A stretch of DNA of 64,000 nucleotides from Pseudomonas saxonica (GCF_007858365.1 NZ_VFIO01000004.1:62001-126000); one strand, 5' to 3'; numbered from the stretch's first letter, positions 18,091-27,577 are shown. The notes: generated by a model from the sequence alone, not told the origin. Numbers and translations are program-made.

Positions 18091-18247
18091 AATGTCGCAC
18101 TGGCAATATATTTCAGAAATGTTTCAAGAACACGCCAGCTATGCGAAGCTGGCGCTAAGCTCGTTTGCCTACTACATCTTAAGAAACATCTGTAGGAATT
18201 CCCCGCAGCTATCTGATCCTTCGACACATCCATCACAGGGAGCCAGC

Positions 18248-19906
18248 ATGCTGACCCTGCTCAATTTACTTTCCGCTGTGGCCCTGCTGATCTGGGGCAC
18301 GCATATCGTACGAACCGGCATTTTGCGGGTTTACGGCACCAACTTGCGTCATGTCATCGGGCGCAATGTTTCCAAACGCATGTTTGCCTTTGTCGCAGGC
18401 ATTGTCGTGACGGCCATGGTGCAAAGCAGTAACGCCACGGCCATGCTGGTGACGTCCTTCGTCGGCCAAGGGCTGATGGCGCTCACCCCCGCGCTGGCAA
18501 CCATGCTGGGCGCTGATGTCGGTACCGCGTTAATGGCGCGAGTGCTGACTTTCGACCTTTCATGGCTGTCGCCGCTGCTGATTTTTCTCGGGGTGATTTT
18601 CTTTCTCTCACGCAAGCAGACCCGCGCCGGGCAATTGGGCCGCGTCGGTATCGGCCTTGGGCTGATCATTCTTGCGCTACAACTGATTGTTGAAGCCGCA
18701 GGCCCCATCACCCACGCCCAAGGCGTGAAGGTGATTTTCGCCTCACTCACCGGCGACTTGCTGCTCGATGCCTTGGTGGGAGCGCTTTTCGCGATGGTCT
18801 CCTACTCAAGCCTGGCGGCCGTGCTTCTGACCGCAACCCTGGCGGGCGCGGGGGTGATCAGCTTGCACGTGGCCATCGGCCTGGTGATTGGCGCCAACAT
18901 CGGCAGCGGCGTGCTGGCCCTGCTCAGTACGAACATGCAAAACGCGGCGGGCCGACAAGTAGCGCTGGGCAGCTTGTTGTACAAGTTGATCGGTTTACTG
19001 CTGATCATGCCGGTGCTAGATCCGCTGGTTGAATGGATGGATAGCCTCAATTACAGCGCCCAAGAGCTGGTGATCGGCTTTCACCTGCTCTACAACACGG
19101 CGCGGTGCTTTTTGTTGTTGCCCACCGTTGGCGTTATGGCCCGGCTGTGCGCCTGGATGCTGCCCGAGCGCGAACAAACCAATGGCGTCATCAAGCCCCG
19201 CCATCTTGATCCCGCTGCTCTCGACACACCCAGCCTGGCACTCACCAACGCCGTGCGTGAAACCCTGCGCATTGGCGACGTGATCGACACCATGCTGGTC
19301 AATATGCTCGACGTACTGCGCGGTAAACAAACAGCGATCACCCAGCAAATGCGTACCCTCAGCGATGAGGTCGAAGTGCTCTACAGCGCCGTCAAACTCT
19401 ATCTGGCGCAAATGCCCCGCGAGGACTTGAGCGAGCAGGACAGTCGACGCTGGGCCGAAATTATCGAACTGGCGATTAACCTCAAACTCGCCAGTGACCT
19501 GATCGAACGGATGCTGCGTAAAGTCCAGCAGCAGAAAACGTCACAGCGCCGGGCGTTCTCTGAAACCGGGCTTGAAGAGCTGGTGGGCCTGCAAACACAC
19601 TTGATCGAAAACCTGCGCTTGGGACTGACGGTATTTCTCAACTCAGACCCGCACAGCGCTCGCCAACTGCTGCGCGAGAAACGTCGCTTTCGTGCACAAG
19701 AACGGCGTTTGGCCCACGCTCACGTCAGTCGCCTGCAACGAAAAATCACACAAAGTATCGAGACCAGTTCTGTGCATCTTGAACTGATCGCCGATATGCA
19801 GCGCCTTAACTCGCTGTTTTGCGGCAGTGCCTATGTGGTGCTTGAAACCTCTGAAATCGGCGCGCTGGAGCTTAATGAAACGGCGGACACTCAACATTCG
19901 CCGTGA
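18248..19906 (+). CDS. Na/Pi cotransporter family protein with C-terminal PhoU-like domain
   Basis: 552 residues. The first 330 form the membrane domain with two inverted repeats of the Na/Pi-cotransporter II type, each marked by a QSS motif-like stretch (TAMVQSSNATAMLVTSFVG and MVSYSSLAAVLLTATLAGAG). From about 370 the protein is soluble and helical, resembling PhoU (DVIDTMLVNMLDVLRGKQ). It is expected to move phosphate with sodium, in or out, the PhoU-like part acting as a control domain. The ATG at 18248 has AGGGAG upstream; an open frame continues back into the REP element but has no start signal. Confidence 0.9.
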   Translation: MLTLLNLLSAVALLIWGTHIVRTGILRVYGTNLRHVIGRNVSKRMFAFVAGIVVTAMVQSSNATAMLVTSFVGQGLMALTPALATMLGADVGTALMARVLTFDLSWLSPLLIFLGVIFFLSRKQTRAGQLGRVGIGLGLIILALQLIVEAAGPITHAQGVKVIFASLTGDLLLDALVGALFAMVSYSSLAAVLLTATLAGAGVISLHVAIGLVIGANIGSGVLALLSTNMQNAAGRQVALGSLLYKLIGLLLIMPVLDPLVEWMDSLNYSAQELVIGFHLLYNTARCFLLLPTVGVMARLCAWMLPEREQTNGVIKPRHLDPAALDTPSLALTNAVRETLRIGDVIDTMLVNMLDVLRGKQTAITQQMRTLSDEVEVLYSAVKLYLAQMPREDLSEQDSRRWAEIIELAINLKLASDLIERMLRKVQQQKTSQRRAFSETGLEELVGLQTHLIENLRLGLTVFLNSDPHSARQLLREKRRFRAQERRLAHAHVSRLQRKITQSIETSSVHLELIADMQRLNSLFCGSAYVVLETSEIGALELNETADTQHSP

Positions 19907-19995
19907 ACGTTGCACGCCGGGACGTTGTCAGTCTGTAAGCAGCGACTAACCTGCACAGTCTGTTTGACCACCCCGTAGGGATTCAGGGATTTTTT

Positions 19996-21378
19996 ATGCG
20001 TTGCCTGCTGTTAATTTGCCTGTTGCTGGGCACCGCCAAAAGCTATGCACTCGATCGTTACAGCGTGGAGGGCTACCAGCTCCCCAATGGCTTGCAACTG
20101 ATACTCAAGCCGGGCAGCGAGCGCGGGCACGTGGCCATCCGGTTGGTCGTCGGCGTAGGGCTGGACGACTTCAGCTGCGCAGAGCAACAGTTGCCGCATC
20201 TGCTGGAGCACTTGCTGTTCAGCGGCACTGACGACACCGGCGAAGGCGGCCTTGAAGAACGCATGCAAGCCCTGGGCGGTGAATGGAATGCCTTTACCAG
20301 TCATGCCGACACCACCTTTGTGATCGAAGCACCGGCCAAAAACCAACGAAAAGTGCTCGACCTGCTGCTGGGTCTGCTCACGCGTACCCCGCTGACAGAG
20401 AAGCGCATCATCGAAGCCAAGCACGTGGTTGAGCGTGAGGACGGTGGCCACTATTCGCACCTGCAACGCTGGCTCGATCGACAGGACTTGGGCCACAGCG
20501 CCAGTAATCAGCTGGCAGTTGAGTTAGGTCTCAAATGCGCCGAGCGCGCCGAAGTGCACAACCTGACCCGCGAGCAACTTCAAGCGGTGCGTCAAGACTG
20601 GTACGCCCCCAACAATATGACGCTGATCATTGTGGGTGATCTGGATCGCCTGCTGCCGGCCTACCTGGAACGCACCTACGGCGCTCTCGAACCGGTGGAA
20701 CCCAGCGAGCACAAACCGCTTGCGGCGATTGATGCCAAGGCCGATGCCGAGCGGGTGCTGATCCGTGGGGTGGTGGGCAATACCGCCAAACTCCACTGGT
20801 TACTGCCCGAACCCGTCATTGAGGGCCAAAGTGACGACACGTGGAACCTGCTCAGGGATTATCTGGAGTGGGCGTTGTACAGCGAGCTAAGGCTCAAACA
20901 GGGACTGTCGTATGGGCCTTGGGCTGAGCGCGAAGTGTTCGGAGGGGTCGGCTTTTTGAGCCTGAATGCGGACCTGGAGCGCGACGATGTCCCCCGCGCC
21001 CGTGACGTCGTTGAGCAACTCAAGGCGAACCTGCTGAAGAATGGCCTCAACCCTGAAATATTTGCCCGCCTCAAAAACGCGGCCGTTTCTCGCCAGGCGT
21101 GGGCGTCGCAAGGTAACAGCGCGCTGGCCGATTATTACTGGGCCTCGCTGGGCGACTACGAAGACGGCCACTTTAGCGATCCGGCCAAGCAGCTACAGGC
21201 AATCAGCCTTGATCAGGCCAACGTCGCCATGCGTGAGCTGTTCGCTGAACCGGGGTATGTGCGCATCGAGAAGCCTATGTTCAGTTACAACAGCCTGAGT
21301 CTAGCCATTTTGGGGGCTCTGGGGGTCATCCTGGTGCTGACCCTGAGTTGGCGGGTGTGGCGCCATCGTCGGCACTGA
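19996..21378 (+). CDS. M16-family (pitrilysin) zinc metallopeptidase with signal peptide and C-terminal membrane anchor
   Basis: 460 residues. A signal peptide (MRCLLLICLLLGTAKSYA) is followed by an M16 N-domain with the inverted zinc motif HLLEH (about residue 70), the downstream glutamate in EAKHVVERE, and a second M16 lobe with the substrate-binding RLKQGLSYGPWAE. A single hydrophobic helix (LAILGALGVILVLTLSWRVW) and a basic tail end the protein, which should anchor it in the inner membrane facing the periplasm. Substrate unknown. Most M16 enzymes are soluble or form two-subunit pairs, so a single anchored chain with no partner gene is slightly unusual. Confidence 0.88.
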   Translation: MRCLLLICLLLGTAKSYALDRYSVEGYQLPNGLQLILKPGSERGHVAIRLVVGVGLDDFSCAEQQLPHLLEHLLFSGTDDTGEGGLEERMQALGGEWNAFTSHADTTFVIEAPAKNQRKVLDLLLGLLTRTPLTEKRIIEAKHVVEREDGGHYSHLQRWLDRQDLGHSASNQLAVELGLKCAERAEVHNLTREQLQAVRQDWYAPNNMTLIIVGDLDRLLPAYLERTYGALEPVEPSEHKPLAAIDAKADAERVLIRGVVGNTAKLHWLLPEPVIEGQSDDTWNLLRDYLEWALYSELRLKQGLSYGPWAEREVFGGVGFLSLNADLERDDVPRARDVVEQLKANLLKNGLNPEIFARLKNAAVSRQAWASQGNSALADYYWASLGDYEDGHFSDPAKQLQAISLDQANVAMRELFAEPGYVRIEKPMFSYNSLSLAILGALGVILVLTLSWRVWRHRRH

Positions 21379-21472
21379 GCACTAATTGTCACAACCTGAA
21401 ACGCTTTGATACCGTAAAATAATTGCCATTCGCGGCTGTTCAAATCAGCCGCCAGTGTGCGGAGTATGCATC

Positions 21473-22399
21473 GTGAGTGATCGTTCCCATCCTTGGCAAT
21501 TGCAAACCATCGTCAGCCAACTGCGCTCGGCACGTAACCAGTGGCGCACGCAAAACGGGCGCGTCAGCGGTGAGTTGGGCGGCCGTGAGTTGCCCTCGCG
21601 TGCGGCAATGGCAGACATTCTGGAAGCCCTGTGCGGCGCCTTGTTTCCGATGCGTCTGGGGCCGGTTGACCTGCGTGAAGAAAGCGAAGATTTCTACGTT
21701 GGCCACACGCTCGACGTCGCGCTTAATGCGTTGCTGATTCAGGCGCGGCTGGAGTTGCGTTACGTAGCGCGTCAGGGCGGTCTGCCCGATGATGGCGTGG
21801 ATGCAACCGCGACGCTGTTGATTCAGGACTTTGCATTGGCCCTGCCCGAACTGCGCAGCATTCTGGACACAGACGTACTGGCGGCTTACCACGGCGACCC
21901 GGCAGCGCGCAGCGTCGATGAAGTGTTGTTGTGCTATCCGGGGATTCTGGCGGTGATTCATCACCGGCTGGCTCATCATCTGTACCGTGCCGGGCTGCCG
22001 CTGCTGGCGCGCATCAGTGCGGAGATCGCCCATTCGGCCACCGGTATCGACATTCACCCCGGTGCACAGATTGGCCGCAGTTTCTTTATCGACCACGGAA
22101 CCGGTGTCGTGATTGGTGAGACCGCGATCATTGGCGAGCGGGTAAGGATTTATCAGGCAGTGACCTTAGGGGCCAAGCGTTTCCCGGCCGATGAATCAGG
22201 GCAACTACAGAAGGGGCATCCACGCCATCCGATTGTTGAGGATGATGTGGTGATCTATGCCGGTGCAACCATTTTGGGGCGCATTACCATCGGGCAAGGA
22301 TCGACGATTGGCGGCAATGTGTGGCTGACCCGTAGCGTGCCCGCAGGCAGCAACCTGACCCAGGCCAACTTGCTGCACGATGACGGCACACAGAAATAA
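21473..22399 (+). CDS. epsC: Serine O-acetyltransferase EpsC
   Basis: 308 residues. It acetylates serine with acetyl-CoA for cysteine synthesis. The helical N-terminal domain (to about 180) is followed by a left-handed beta-helix of hexapeptide repeats: GIDIHPGAQIGRSFFIDHGT, GVVIGETAIIGERVRIYQAV, then AGATILGRITIGQGSTIGGN. The FIDHGTGVVIGE motif holds the active-site histidine and aspartate. I use the GTG at 21473 because GGAG stands eight bases before it. The long EpsC form is common in Pseudomonas next to a classic CysE elsewhere. Convergent with folA. Confidence 0.9.
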   Translation: MSDRSHPWQLQTIVSQLRSARNQWRTQNGRVSGELGGRELPSRAAMADILEALCGALFPMRLGPVDLREESEDFYVGHTLDVALNALLIQARLELRYVARQGGLPDDGVDATATLLIQDFALALPELRSILDTDVLAAYHGDPAARSVDEVLLCYPGILAVIHHRLAHHLYRAGLPLLARISAEIAHSATGIDIHPGAQIGRSFFIDHGTGVVIGETAIIGERVRIYQAVTLGAKRFPADESGQLQKGHPRHPIVEDDVVIYAGATILGRITIGQGSTIGGNVWLTRSVPAGSNLTQANLLHDDGTQK

Positions 22400-22417
22400 A
22401 ACAGCGCCGTGGGCGAG

Positions 22418-22435
22418 GGGCTTTTGCTTAAGCCC
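22418..22435 (+). terminator. Weak hairpin between epsC and folA
   Basis: GGGCTT / AAGCCC around TTGCTT, followed by TTT. It overlaps the folA stop codon; a short stem, so only a possible terminator for epsC. Confidence 0.3.
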
Positions 22436-22940
22436 TTTCCCACACTTCAAAGGTGAACGCGGGCTTACCATCGGCCGCTGCATGCAATTCTTCTGACACC
22501 AGCGTCCAGTGCGTCTGATCAAACTCAGGAAACCACGCATCGCCCACCGGGCTCAGGCCCACCCGCGTCAAATACAACCGGTCGGCATGCGCCAAACCCT
22601 GGCTGTACAGTTGCGCCCCACCAATCAGCATCACTTCGCTGACGCCCTGCTCTACAGCCCATTCCTCTGCGCGCTCAATGGCAGCTTCCAGAGAGGCAAA
22701 CACCTCGGCACCTTCAAGCTGCAGATCGGTCTGACGACTGACCACCAGATTCAAGCGACCCGGCAATGGGCGGCCCAGCGAATCCCAGGTTTTGCGACCC
22801 ATAATGATCGGCTTGCCCAGCGTAGTAGCTTTGAAATATTTGAAATCCGCAGGCAAATGCCACGGCATGCTGTTATCGACGCCAATCACGCGGTTTTCAG
22901 CAAGGGCCGCGATCAGGCTAAGAGGGAGTGTTTTTTTCAT
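22428..22940 (-). CDS. folA: Dihydrofolate reductase
   Basis: 170 residues. It reduces dihydrofolate to tetrahydrofolate with NADPH and is the trimethoprim target; it recycles the product of ThyA, also encoded in this window. Motifs: LIAALAENRVIGVDNSMPWHLPADF (cofactor and substrate pocket with the catalytic acidic residue), IIMGRKTWDSLGRPLPGR, and VMLIGGAQLYSQGL. The ATG at 22940 gives the homologous start MKKTLPLSLIAALAENR. No strong Shine-Dalgarno is visible; the frame stays open 22 codons upstream. Confidence 0.97.
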   Translation of the reverse strand: MKKTLPLSLIAALAENRVIGVDNSMPWHLPADFKYFKATTLGKPIIMGRKTWDSLGRPLPGRLNLVVSRQTDLQLEGAEVFASLEAAIERAEEWAVEQGVSEVMLIGGAQLYSQGLAHADRLYLTRVGLSPVGDAWFPEFDQTHWTLVSEELHAAADGKPAFTFEVWERA

Positions 22941-23029
22941 GGCGCGAGAATACCAGAGCCAGCCGCACCCGCAGTACCCCGCCTGACTAACAGCGGTTAT
23001 GCTCATGGCTCACTTGAATGGACTGGCCT

Positions 23030-24412
23030 GTGACTCAACTCTCCCCATTACAACGCCTTTGGTTGACCGAAACCGTGCGTCTGCGTGAAGAACACGCCGG
23101 CCCGCTGGACGACCTTGAAGCCAATCGCCATGCCCGCGCCAGTGGCGCAGACTTGCCCACACGTATTCAAAACCGTGCCCTGTGGCTGGCCAAACGCGAT
23201 GGTTTGCTGGACGCCATGCAGCATTGGTTGCAAGGCGCACGGCTGGCCTTGCTGGTGTTGGCCATAGTGGCCGTTGTCAGCGGTGCCGGGCTGGCTTTTG
23301 CTGCGCTGGGCGATGGCAAAGCGCCCGTTAACGTCTTCTGGGCGCTGGGTAGCTTGCTGGGCTTGAACCTGATTCTGCTGGTCAGTTGGGCGCTCGGCGT
23401 GTTGTTTGCCGGGGAGCACGGTGCCAGCCTGGGCCGACTGTGGTTATGGCTGAGCGAAAAGCTTGCGCGTGACGCCAAGGCGGCGCAATTGGGCCCCGCA
23501 TTAGTACTGTTGCTGCAACGGCGCAAGCTCAATCGCTGGGCACTCGGCGCACTGGTCAATGGCCTGTGGCTGTTGGCGATGCTCAGCGCGCTGGTGATGA
23601 TGCTCTTGTTGATGGCGACCCGGCGCTACGGCTTTATCTGGGAAACCACCATTCTGGGGGCGGACGTCTTCGTCGCTGCCACCCGCGCACTGGGGGCGCT
23701 GCCGAACTGGCTGGGGTTCAGCGTGCCGACCGTGGAGATGATCCGCGTCAGCAATGACACCGCCCTCTACAACAATGAAGTGGTGCGTCAGGCATGGGCG
23801 GTCTGGTTGGTGGGTGTGGTGCTGATATACGGCGTGATGCCGCGTCTGTTGCTGGCAGCCTTCTGTCTGTGGCGCTGGAAAAGCGGGCGCCAGGCGCTGC
23901 AACTGGACCTCAACCTGCCCGGTTACAGCCCGTTACGCGAGCGCCTGATGCCCAGCAGTGAACGGCTGGGCGTCAACGATACCGCACCCGACCACCTGCA
24001 TAACGTGAGCGCCGGCAGCAGTGACCTGCAAACCGATGGCGCCTTGATCGTGGCCATTGAATTGGACGATCAGCACCCGTGGCCACCCCAACTCCCCGCA
24101 ACGGTCAAGGACGCAGGCATCCTCGACAGCCGCGAATCGCGACAAAAGCTGCTGGAGCAGATGACCCGCTTTCCCCCAAGCCGACTGGCCATCGCCTGCG
24201 ACCCGCGCCGCTCACCCGATCGCGGCAGTCTGGCGTTGATGGGTGAGCTGGCCCGCAGCGCCAGCGAAACCCGCGTCTGGCTGTTGCAAGCCCCGCCCGG
24301 CCAGGCGCTGGACGCTGATCGCCTGAGCGACTGGCACACCGCACTGGAACAGCTAGGGCTGCCGTACGCCGCCAGCGCGCCGTTGAACTGGTTGGAGAAG
24401 GGTCATGACTAA
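23030..24412 (+). CDS. DUF2868 membrane protein
   Basis: 460 residues. The N-terminal 60 are polar (WLTETVRLREEHAGPLDDLEANR, a mark of DUF2868). Two helices at about 70-130 (LVLAIVAVVSGAGLAFAALG and LGSLLGLNLILLVSWALGVL), a third near 170-200 and a fourth near 265-285 are membrane-spanning. The C-terminal 160 residues look like a nucleotide-hydrolase-like soluble domain. Its stop overlaps the start of a DUF3482 GTPase by eight bases, a pairing I have seen in other pseudomonads. Function unknown; it probably acts with the GTPase at the inner membrane. The GTG at 23030 matches homologue starts; an ATG four codons upstream is the alternative. Confidence 0.8.
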   Translation: MTQLSPLQRLWLTETVRLREEHAGPLDDLEANRHARASGADLPTRIQNRALWLAKRDGLLDAMQHWLQGARLALLVLAIVAVVSGAGLAFAALGDGKAPVNVFWALGSLLGLNLILLVSWALGVLFAGEHGASLGRLWLWLSEKLARDAKAAQLGPALVLLLQRRKLNRWALGALVNGLWLLAMLSALVMMLLLMATRRYGFIWETTILGADVFVAATRALGALPNWLGFSVPTVEMIRVSNDTALYNNEVVRQAWAVWLVGVVLIYGVMPRLLLAAFCLWRWKSGRQALQLDLNLPGYSPLRERLMPSSERLGVNDTAPDHLHNVSAGSSDLQTDGALIVAIELDDQHPWPPQLPATVKDAGILDSRESRQKLLEQMTRFPPSRLAIACDPRRSPDRGSLALMGELARSASETRVWLLQAPPGQALDADRLSDWHTALEQLGLPYAASAPLNWLEKGHD

Positions 24413-25769
24413 ACCACTTACGCTGGCCGTGGTGGGCCATACCAACGTTGGTAAAACTTCGTTGCTGCGCACCCTGACCCGTGATGTTGGCTTTGGTGAA
24501 GTGTCCCATCGCCCCAGCACCACACGTCATGTTGAGGGTGCACGACTATCAGTGGACGGTGAACCGCTGCTGGAGCTCTACGACACACCGGGGCTGGAAG
24601 ACGCCATTGCGCTGCTCGACTATCTGGAACGCCTCGACCGCCCCGGTGAGCGGCTTGATGGCCCGGCACGGGTGGCCCGCTTTCTCGACGGCAGCGAGGC
24701 GCGTCAGCGCTTTGAACAAGAAGCCAAAGTGCTGCGCCAACTGTTGGCCTCTGATGCCGGCCTGTACGTGATCGATGCCCGCGAGCCAGTGCTGGCTAAA
24801 TACCGCGACGAATTGAGCGTGTTGTCCAGCTGCGGCAAGCCGCTACTGCCCGTGCTCAACTTCGTCAGCAGCCCGCAGCACCGCGAGCCGGAGTGGCGTG
24901 ACGCCTTGGCCCGGCTGGGCCTGCATGCACTGGTGCGGTTTGACAGCGTGGCCCCGCCTGAAGATGGCGAGCGCCGTTTATATGAAAGCCTCGCCCTGTT
25001 GCTGGAGCATTCTCGGGACGCCTTGCAGCGCTTGCTGACCGACCAGGAAGCACAGCGCGAAGCCCGCAAGCGCAGCGCCTTGCGCCTGATTGCCGAATTG
25101 TTGATCGACTGCGCGGCCTGTCGCCGCAGCGTGGCCAGCGAGAAGGCCATTGAACAACAGGCGATCAATCAACTGCGCGAAGCCGTGCGCCAGCGCGAAC
25201 AACGCTGTGTTGAAGCCTTGCTCAAACTCTATGGCTTTCGCTCCAATGACGCCTCGGCTAGCGACCTGCCATTGCTGGACGGACGCTGGGGCAACGATTT
25301 GTTCAACCCCGAAACCCTCAAGCAGTTGGGCGTGCGTGTAGGCAGCGGCGTTGCCGCGGGTGCCGCTGCTGGCGCGGGTGTGGACTTGATGGTCGGTGGT
25401 CTGACACTGGGCGCCGCCGCACTGGCGGGCGCAATTGCCGGGGGCGCGCTGCAAACCGCGCGCAGTTATGGCAGCCGCCTGCTTGGAAAACTCAAGGGCC
25501 AACGGGAATTGACCGTGGATGACAGCGTGCTGCGCTTGCTGGCCCTGCGCCAACGTCAATTGCTGCATGCGCTGAATGCGCGCGGGCATGCGGCGGTAGA
25601 CAGCATCAAAGTGGCTACGCCTGAGGACAAAACCTGGCGCGAAGGCAAACTGCCCGAGGCGTTAAAAAAAGCCAGGGCACACCCGCAATGGTCGTCGCTA
25701 AACCCGCATCCCAAGCTAAGTCAGGCCGAGCGACAGGAGCAGATTGAGGCATTGGCACAACAGATATAG
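24405..25769 (+). CDS. DUF3482 domain GTPase, partner of the DUF2868 protein
   Basis: 454 residues. The N-terminal Era/TrmE-like G domain has the P-loop GHTNVGKTSLLRTL, switch I threonines (RPSTTRHVEG) and DTPGLEDA (G3). From about 190 to 300 it is helical and charged (DUF3482). Residues around 305-360 are a glycine/alanine-rich stretch (GVRVGSGVAAGAAAGAGVDL, ALAGAIAGGALQ) that resembles a glycine-zipper membrane hairpin. It overlaps the preceding gene by eight bases. The likely cell position is the inner membrane together with DUF2868; the process is unknown. Confidence 0.82.
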   Translation: MTKPLTLAVVGHTNVGKTSLLRTLTRDVGFGEVSHRPSTTRHVEGARLSVDGEPLLELYDTPGLEDAIALLDYLERLDRPGERLDGPARVARFLDGSEARQRFEQEAKVLRQLLASDAGLYVIDAREPVLAKYRDELSVLSSCGKPLLPVLNFVSSPQHREPEWRDALARLGLHALVRFDSVAPPEDGERRLYESLALLLEHSRDALQRLLTDQEAQREARKRSALRLIAELLIDCAACRRSVASEKAIEQQAINQLREAVRQREQRCVEALLKLYGFRSNDASASDLPLLDGRWGNDLFNPETLKQLGVRVGSGVAAGAAAGAGVDLMVGGLTLGAAALAGAIAGGALQTARSYGSRLLGKLKGQRELTVDDSVLRLLALRQRQLLHALNARGHAAVDSIKVATPEDKTWREGKLPEALKKARAHPQWSSLNPHPKLSQAERQEQIEALAQQI

Positions 25770-25783
25770 CATCGCCACTTTTG

Positions 25784-25891
25784 CGTAGCCGTTGCCGAAG
25801 GCGACGTCCGGCTGCAACGCAGTCGTCTAACCGGGGACTCCATGATTTTACGACCGCTTTGCGCTCGGGGCAGCCTTCGGCAGCGGCTACC
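25784..25891. repeat. REP doublet (REPIN-like), copy 2, divergent
   Basis: CGTAGCCGTTGCCGAAGGCG at the left and CGCTCGGGGCAGCCTTCGGC into AGCGGCTACC at the right form an imperfect inverted pair of REP units. It is less conserved than copies 1 and 3 and ends next to the stop codon of the HD gene, so it probably also shapes that 3' end. Confidence 0.65.
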
Positions 25892-26444
25892 GAGTAAGCA
25901 GGCGCAGGGCTTTGTCCTTGAGCATGTGCAGATCAATCAACGGCACGTGCACTTGCTTGGCCTGCTCGTCCCACGCCCGCATTCGCAAACTGATGGCACA
26001 CAACGGGTCGCGCTCGAACGCATCCGCCTCGGCTTCAGTCATGATTCCCCCCTGATACGCCAAGGTGCGAATACTCGCTTCACTCAACAGCGCGTAATAG
26101 CCGGGTTGCCGCAGGGTTAGATAGCGCTTGGCCTGCACGTGATATTCCACCAGTCTGGCAACCCGTTCACTGAACCCTGCCCGACGCAAATAATCCGCGC
26201 CCAAGCGCTCGTGACTGACCACCCCGTATCCGCCCATGTTCTGTGCCTCTTCGCCACAGAAGTGCCCAATATCGTGAAAAAAAGCCGCCAACACCACTTC
26301 ATCATCACAGCCTTCATCGAGCGCCAGCTGCGCGGCCTGTGACATGTGCTCAATCTGTGACACCGGCTCACCGATGTAATCTTCAGCGCCGTGTTGCTGA
26401 TACAACCCAAAAACGGCTTCAACCACGTGCTGCGCAGCCGTCAT
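25887..26444 (-). CDS. PhnZ-family HD-domain phosphonate oxygenase
   Basis: 185 residues. It aligns closely with PhnZ, a mixed-valence di-iron oxygenase that splits the C-P bond of (R)-2-amino-1-hydroxyethylphosphonate into glycine and phosphate. The residues that matter in PhnZ are all visible: Y23 and E26 in DYIGEP, H33 in QIEH, H57-D58 in FFHDIGH, H78 in SHE, H102 in EYHV, and D159 in RAWDE, plus the QNMGGYG and YHVQAKRY blocks. Last gene of the phosphonate run; it overlaps the FAD oxidoreductase gene by four bases. No PhnY-type hydroxylase, which would make its usual substrate, is in the window, so the real substrate is open. TmpB (trimethylated substrate) is a related alternative. Confidence 0.85.
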   Translation of the reverse strand: MTAAQHVVEAVFGLYQQHGAEDYIGEPVSQIEHMSQAAQLALDEGCDDEVVLAAFFHDIGHFCGEEAQNMGGYGVVSHERLGADYLRRAGFSERVARLVEYHVQAKRYLTLRQPGYYALLSEASIRTLAYQGGIMTEAEADAFERDPLCAISLRMRAWDEQAKQVHVPLIDLHMLKDKALRLLTR

Positions 26445-27577
26445 GCTGTTTCTCCCAGCAGGCGAGCGATATGAGCCTCAGCCATCGCAGGCCCGACACT
26501 CATGCCAACCCCCGTTTGCATCAGCGCAGCACTCAACCCCGGCTCAACGTCCAGACACGTGAAGGGCTTGGCACCCCGAGCGCCGTATACGCCCTGCCAA
26601 CGCTCAATCACCTGAACTTCGCAACCAAGGGTCTCTTCACACAGTTGCAGCATCCAGTTATCGACCTGTTCGCCGTTGAACGGTGAGGAATCGCGACTGT
26701 AATCATGGGAATCGCCGATGATGAGATCACCATAAGGGGTGGGACTGACCAGCAGATGGATGCCGTGCTGATCCAGATGAGGGCAGTCACGCAGGATTTC
26801 CGACTGCACGGCCGCTGCTTGCGGCAAGTCGGCAAACGCACCGTAATGCACGCAACTAAGCCCGGTCAGCAACGCATGCTGCAAGTTCAGTTCGACCTTG
26901 GGGCGCACCCGCAGCATTTGCAGGCGACAGGTCTGCGGGTTGAGCCTGGCCAGCGGTTCGGCCAAGAGCGTCAGGTAGTCGTGACCTGCACAGACAATTA
27001 CCTGTGCACCATGGAAGCGGCCTGCCGTCGTGTGAACCTGCCCAGGCTCAACGTCGCGGACCAGGGTCGAGAAGTGGAATTCCACCCCCAGCTCGCGTTG
27101 CAGGTAGTGGACCAGCGCCGGGATGGCTTCGCGTGAATACACCAGTTGGTCGTCAAGGCCGTGCAATGCGGCCCGGTGATGATTGAACCGGCCGTCGTAA
27201 AGGGTATTGAGCTCGGCACCGCGCAGCAGCTCGACACGGTAGTCATACTCGCGCGCCCGGCCTTGGCAAAATGCCTCCAGCACGTGTTCTTCAGCTTCAG
27301 TGCGGGCGAACAGGTACGAGCCGTTACGCTTGAGATCAAAGCCCGCGTGGTGCGACCACTCGGCCCAGATGCTGCGGCTGGCACGGGCCAGATCGAGCAT
27401 TTCGCCCGGCGGCTGGCCGGTGACCAATGCCTGGCCAAAGTTACGCACTGAGGCACCCAGTGGCGTACCGGTGCGCTCGAAAACCTGAACCTTGAGTCCC
27501 CGTTTGGCGGCAGCGAATGCGTGGGACAACCCCAGAATGCCTGCGCCAACGATAAGGATTGATTGCGAGTGGGGCAT
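26441..27577 (-). CDS. FAD-dependent oxidoreductase of phosphonate clusters (TIGR03364 type)
   Basis: 378 residues, DAO/glycine-oxidase fold. The FAD-binding motif is SILIVGAGILGLSHAFAAAK; the C-terminal FAD segment is GARGAKPFTCLDVEP into QTGVGMSVGPAMAEAHIARL. This subfamily is found next to 2-aminoethylphosphonate transporters and degradation enzymes. Members are thought to oxidise the amine of aminoethylphosphonate or N-methylated forms to phosphonoacetaldehyde, which I cannot verify here. The four-base overlap with the PhnZ-like gene implies coupled translation. A palindromic repeat fills the 140 bases between it and the binding-protein gene upstream. Confidence 0.82.
   Translation of the reverse strand: MPHSQSILIVGAGILGLSHAFAAAKRGLKVQVFERTGTPLGASVRNFGQALVTGQPPGEMLDLARASRSIWAEWSHHAGFDLKRNGSYLFARTEAEEHVLEAFCQGRAREYDYRVELLRGAELNTLYDGRFNHHRAALHGLDDQLVYSREAIPALVHYLQRELGVEFHFSTLVRDVEPGQVHTTAGRFHGAQVIVCAGHDYLTLLAEPLARLNPQTCRLQMLRVRPKVELNLQHALLTGLSCVHYGAFADLPQAAAVQSEILRDCPHLDQHGIHLLVSPTPYGDLIIGDSHDYSRDSSPFNGEQVDNWMLQLCEETLGCEVQVIERWQGVYGARGAKPFTCLDVEPGLSAALMQTGVGMSVGPAMAEAHIARLLGETA

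Noticed and set aside
18050..18247. Longer N-terminus of the Na/Pi transporter
   Set aside because: The added 66 codons read through the REP doublet and lack homology or a ribosome-binding site.
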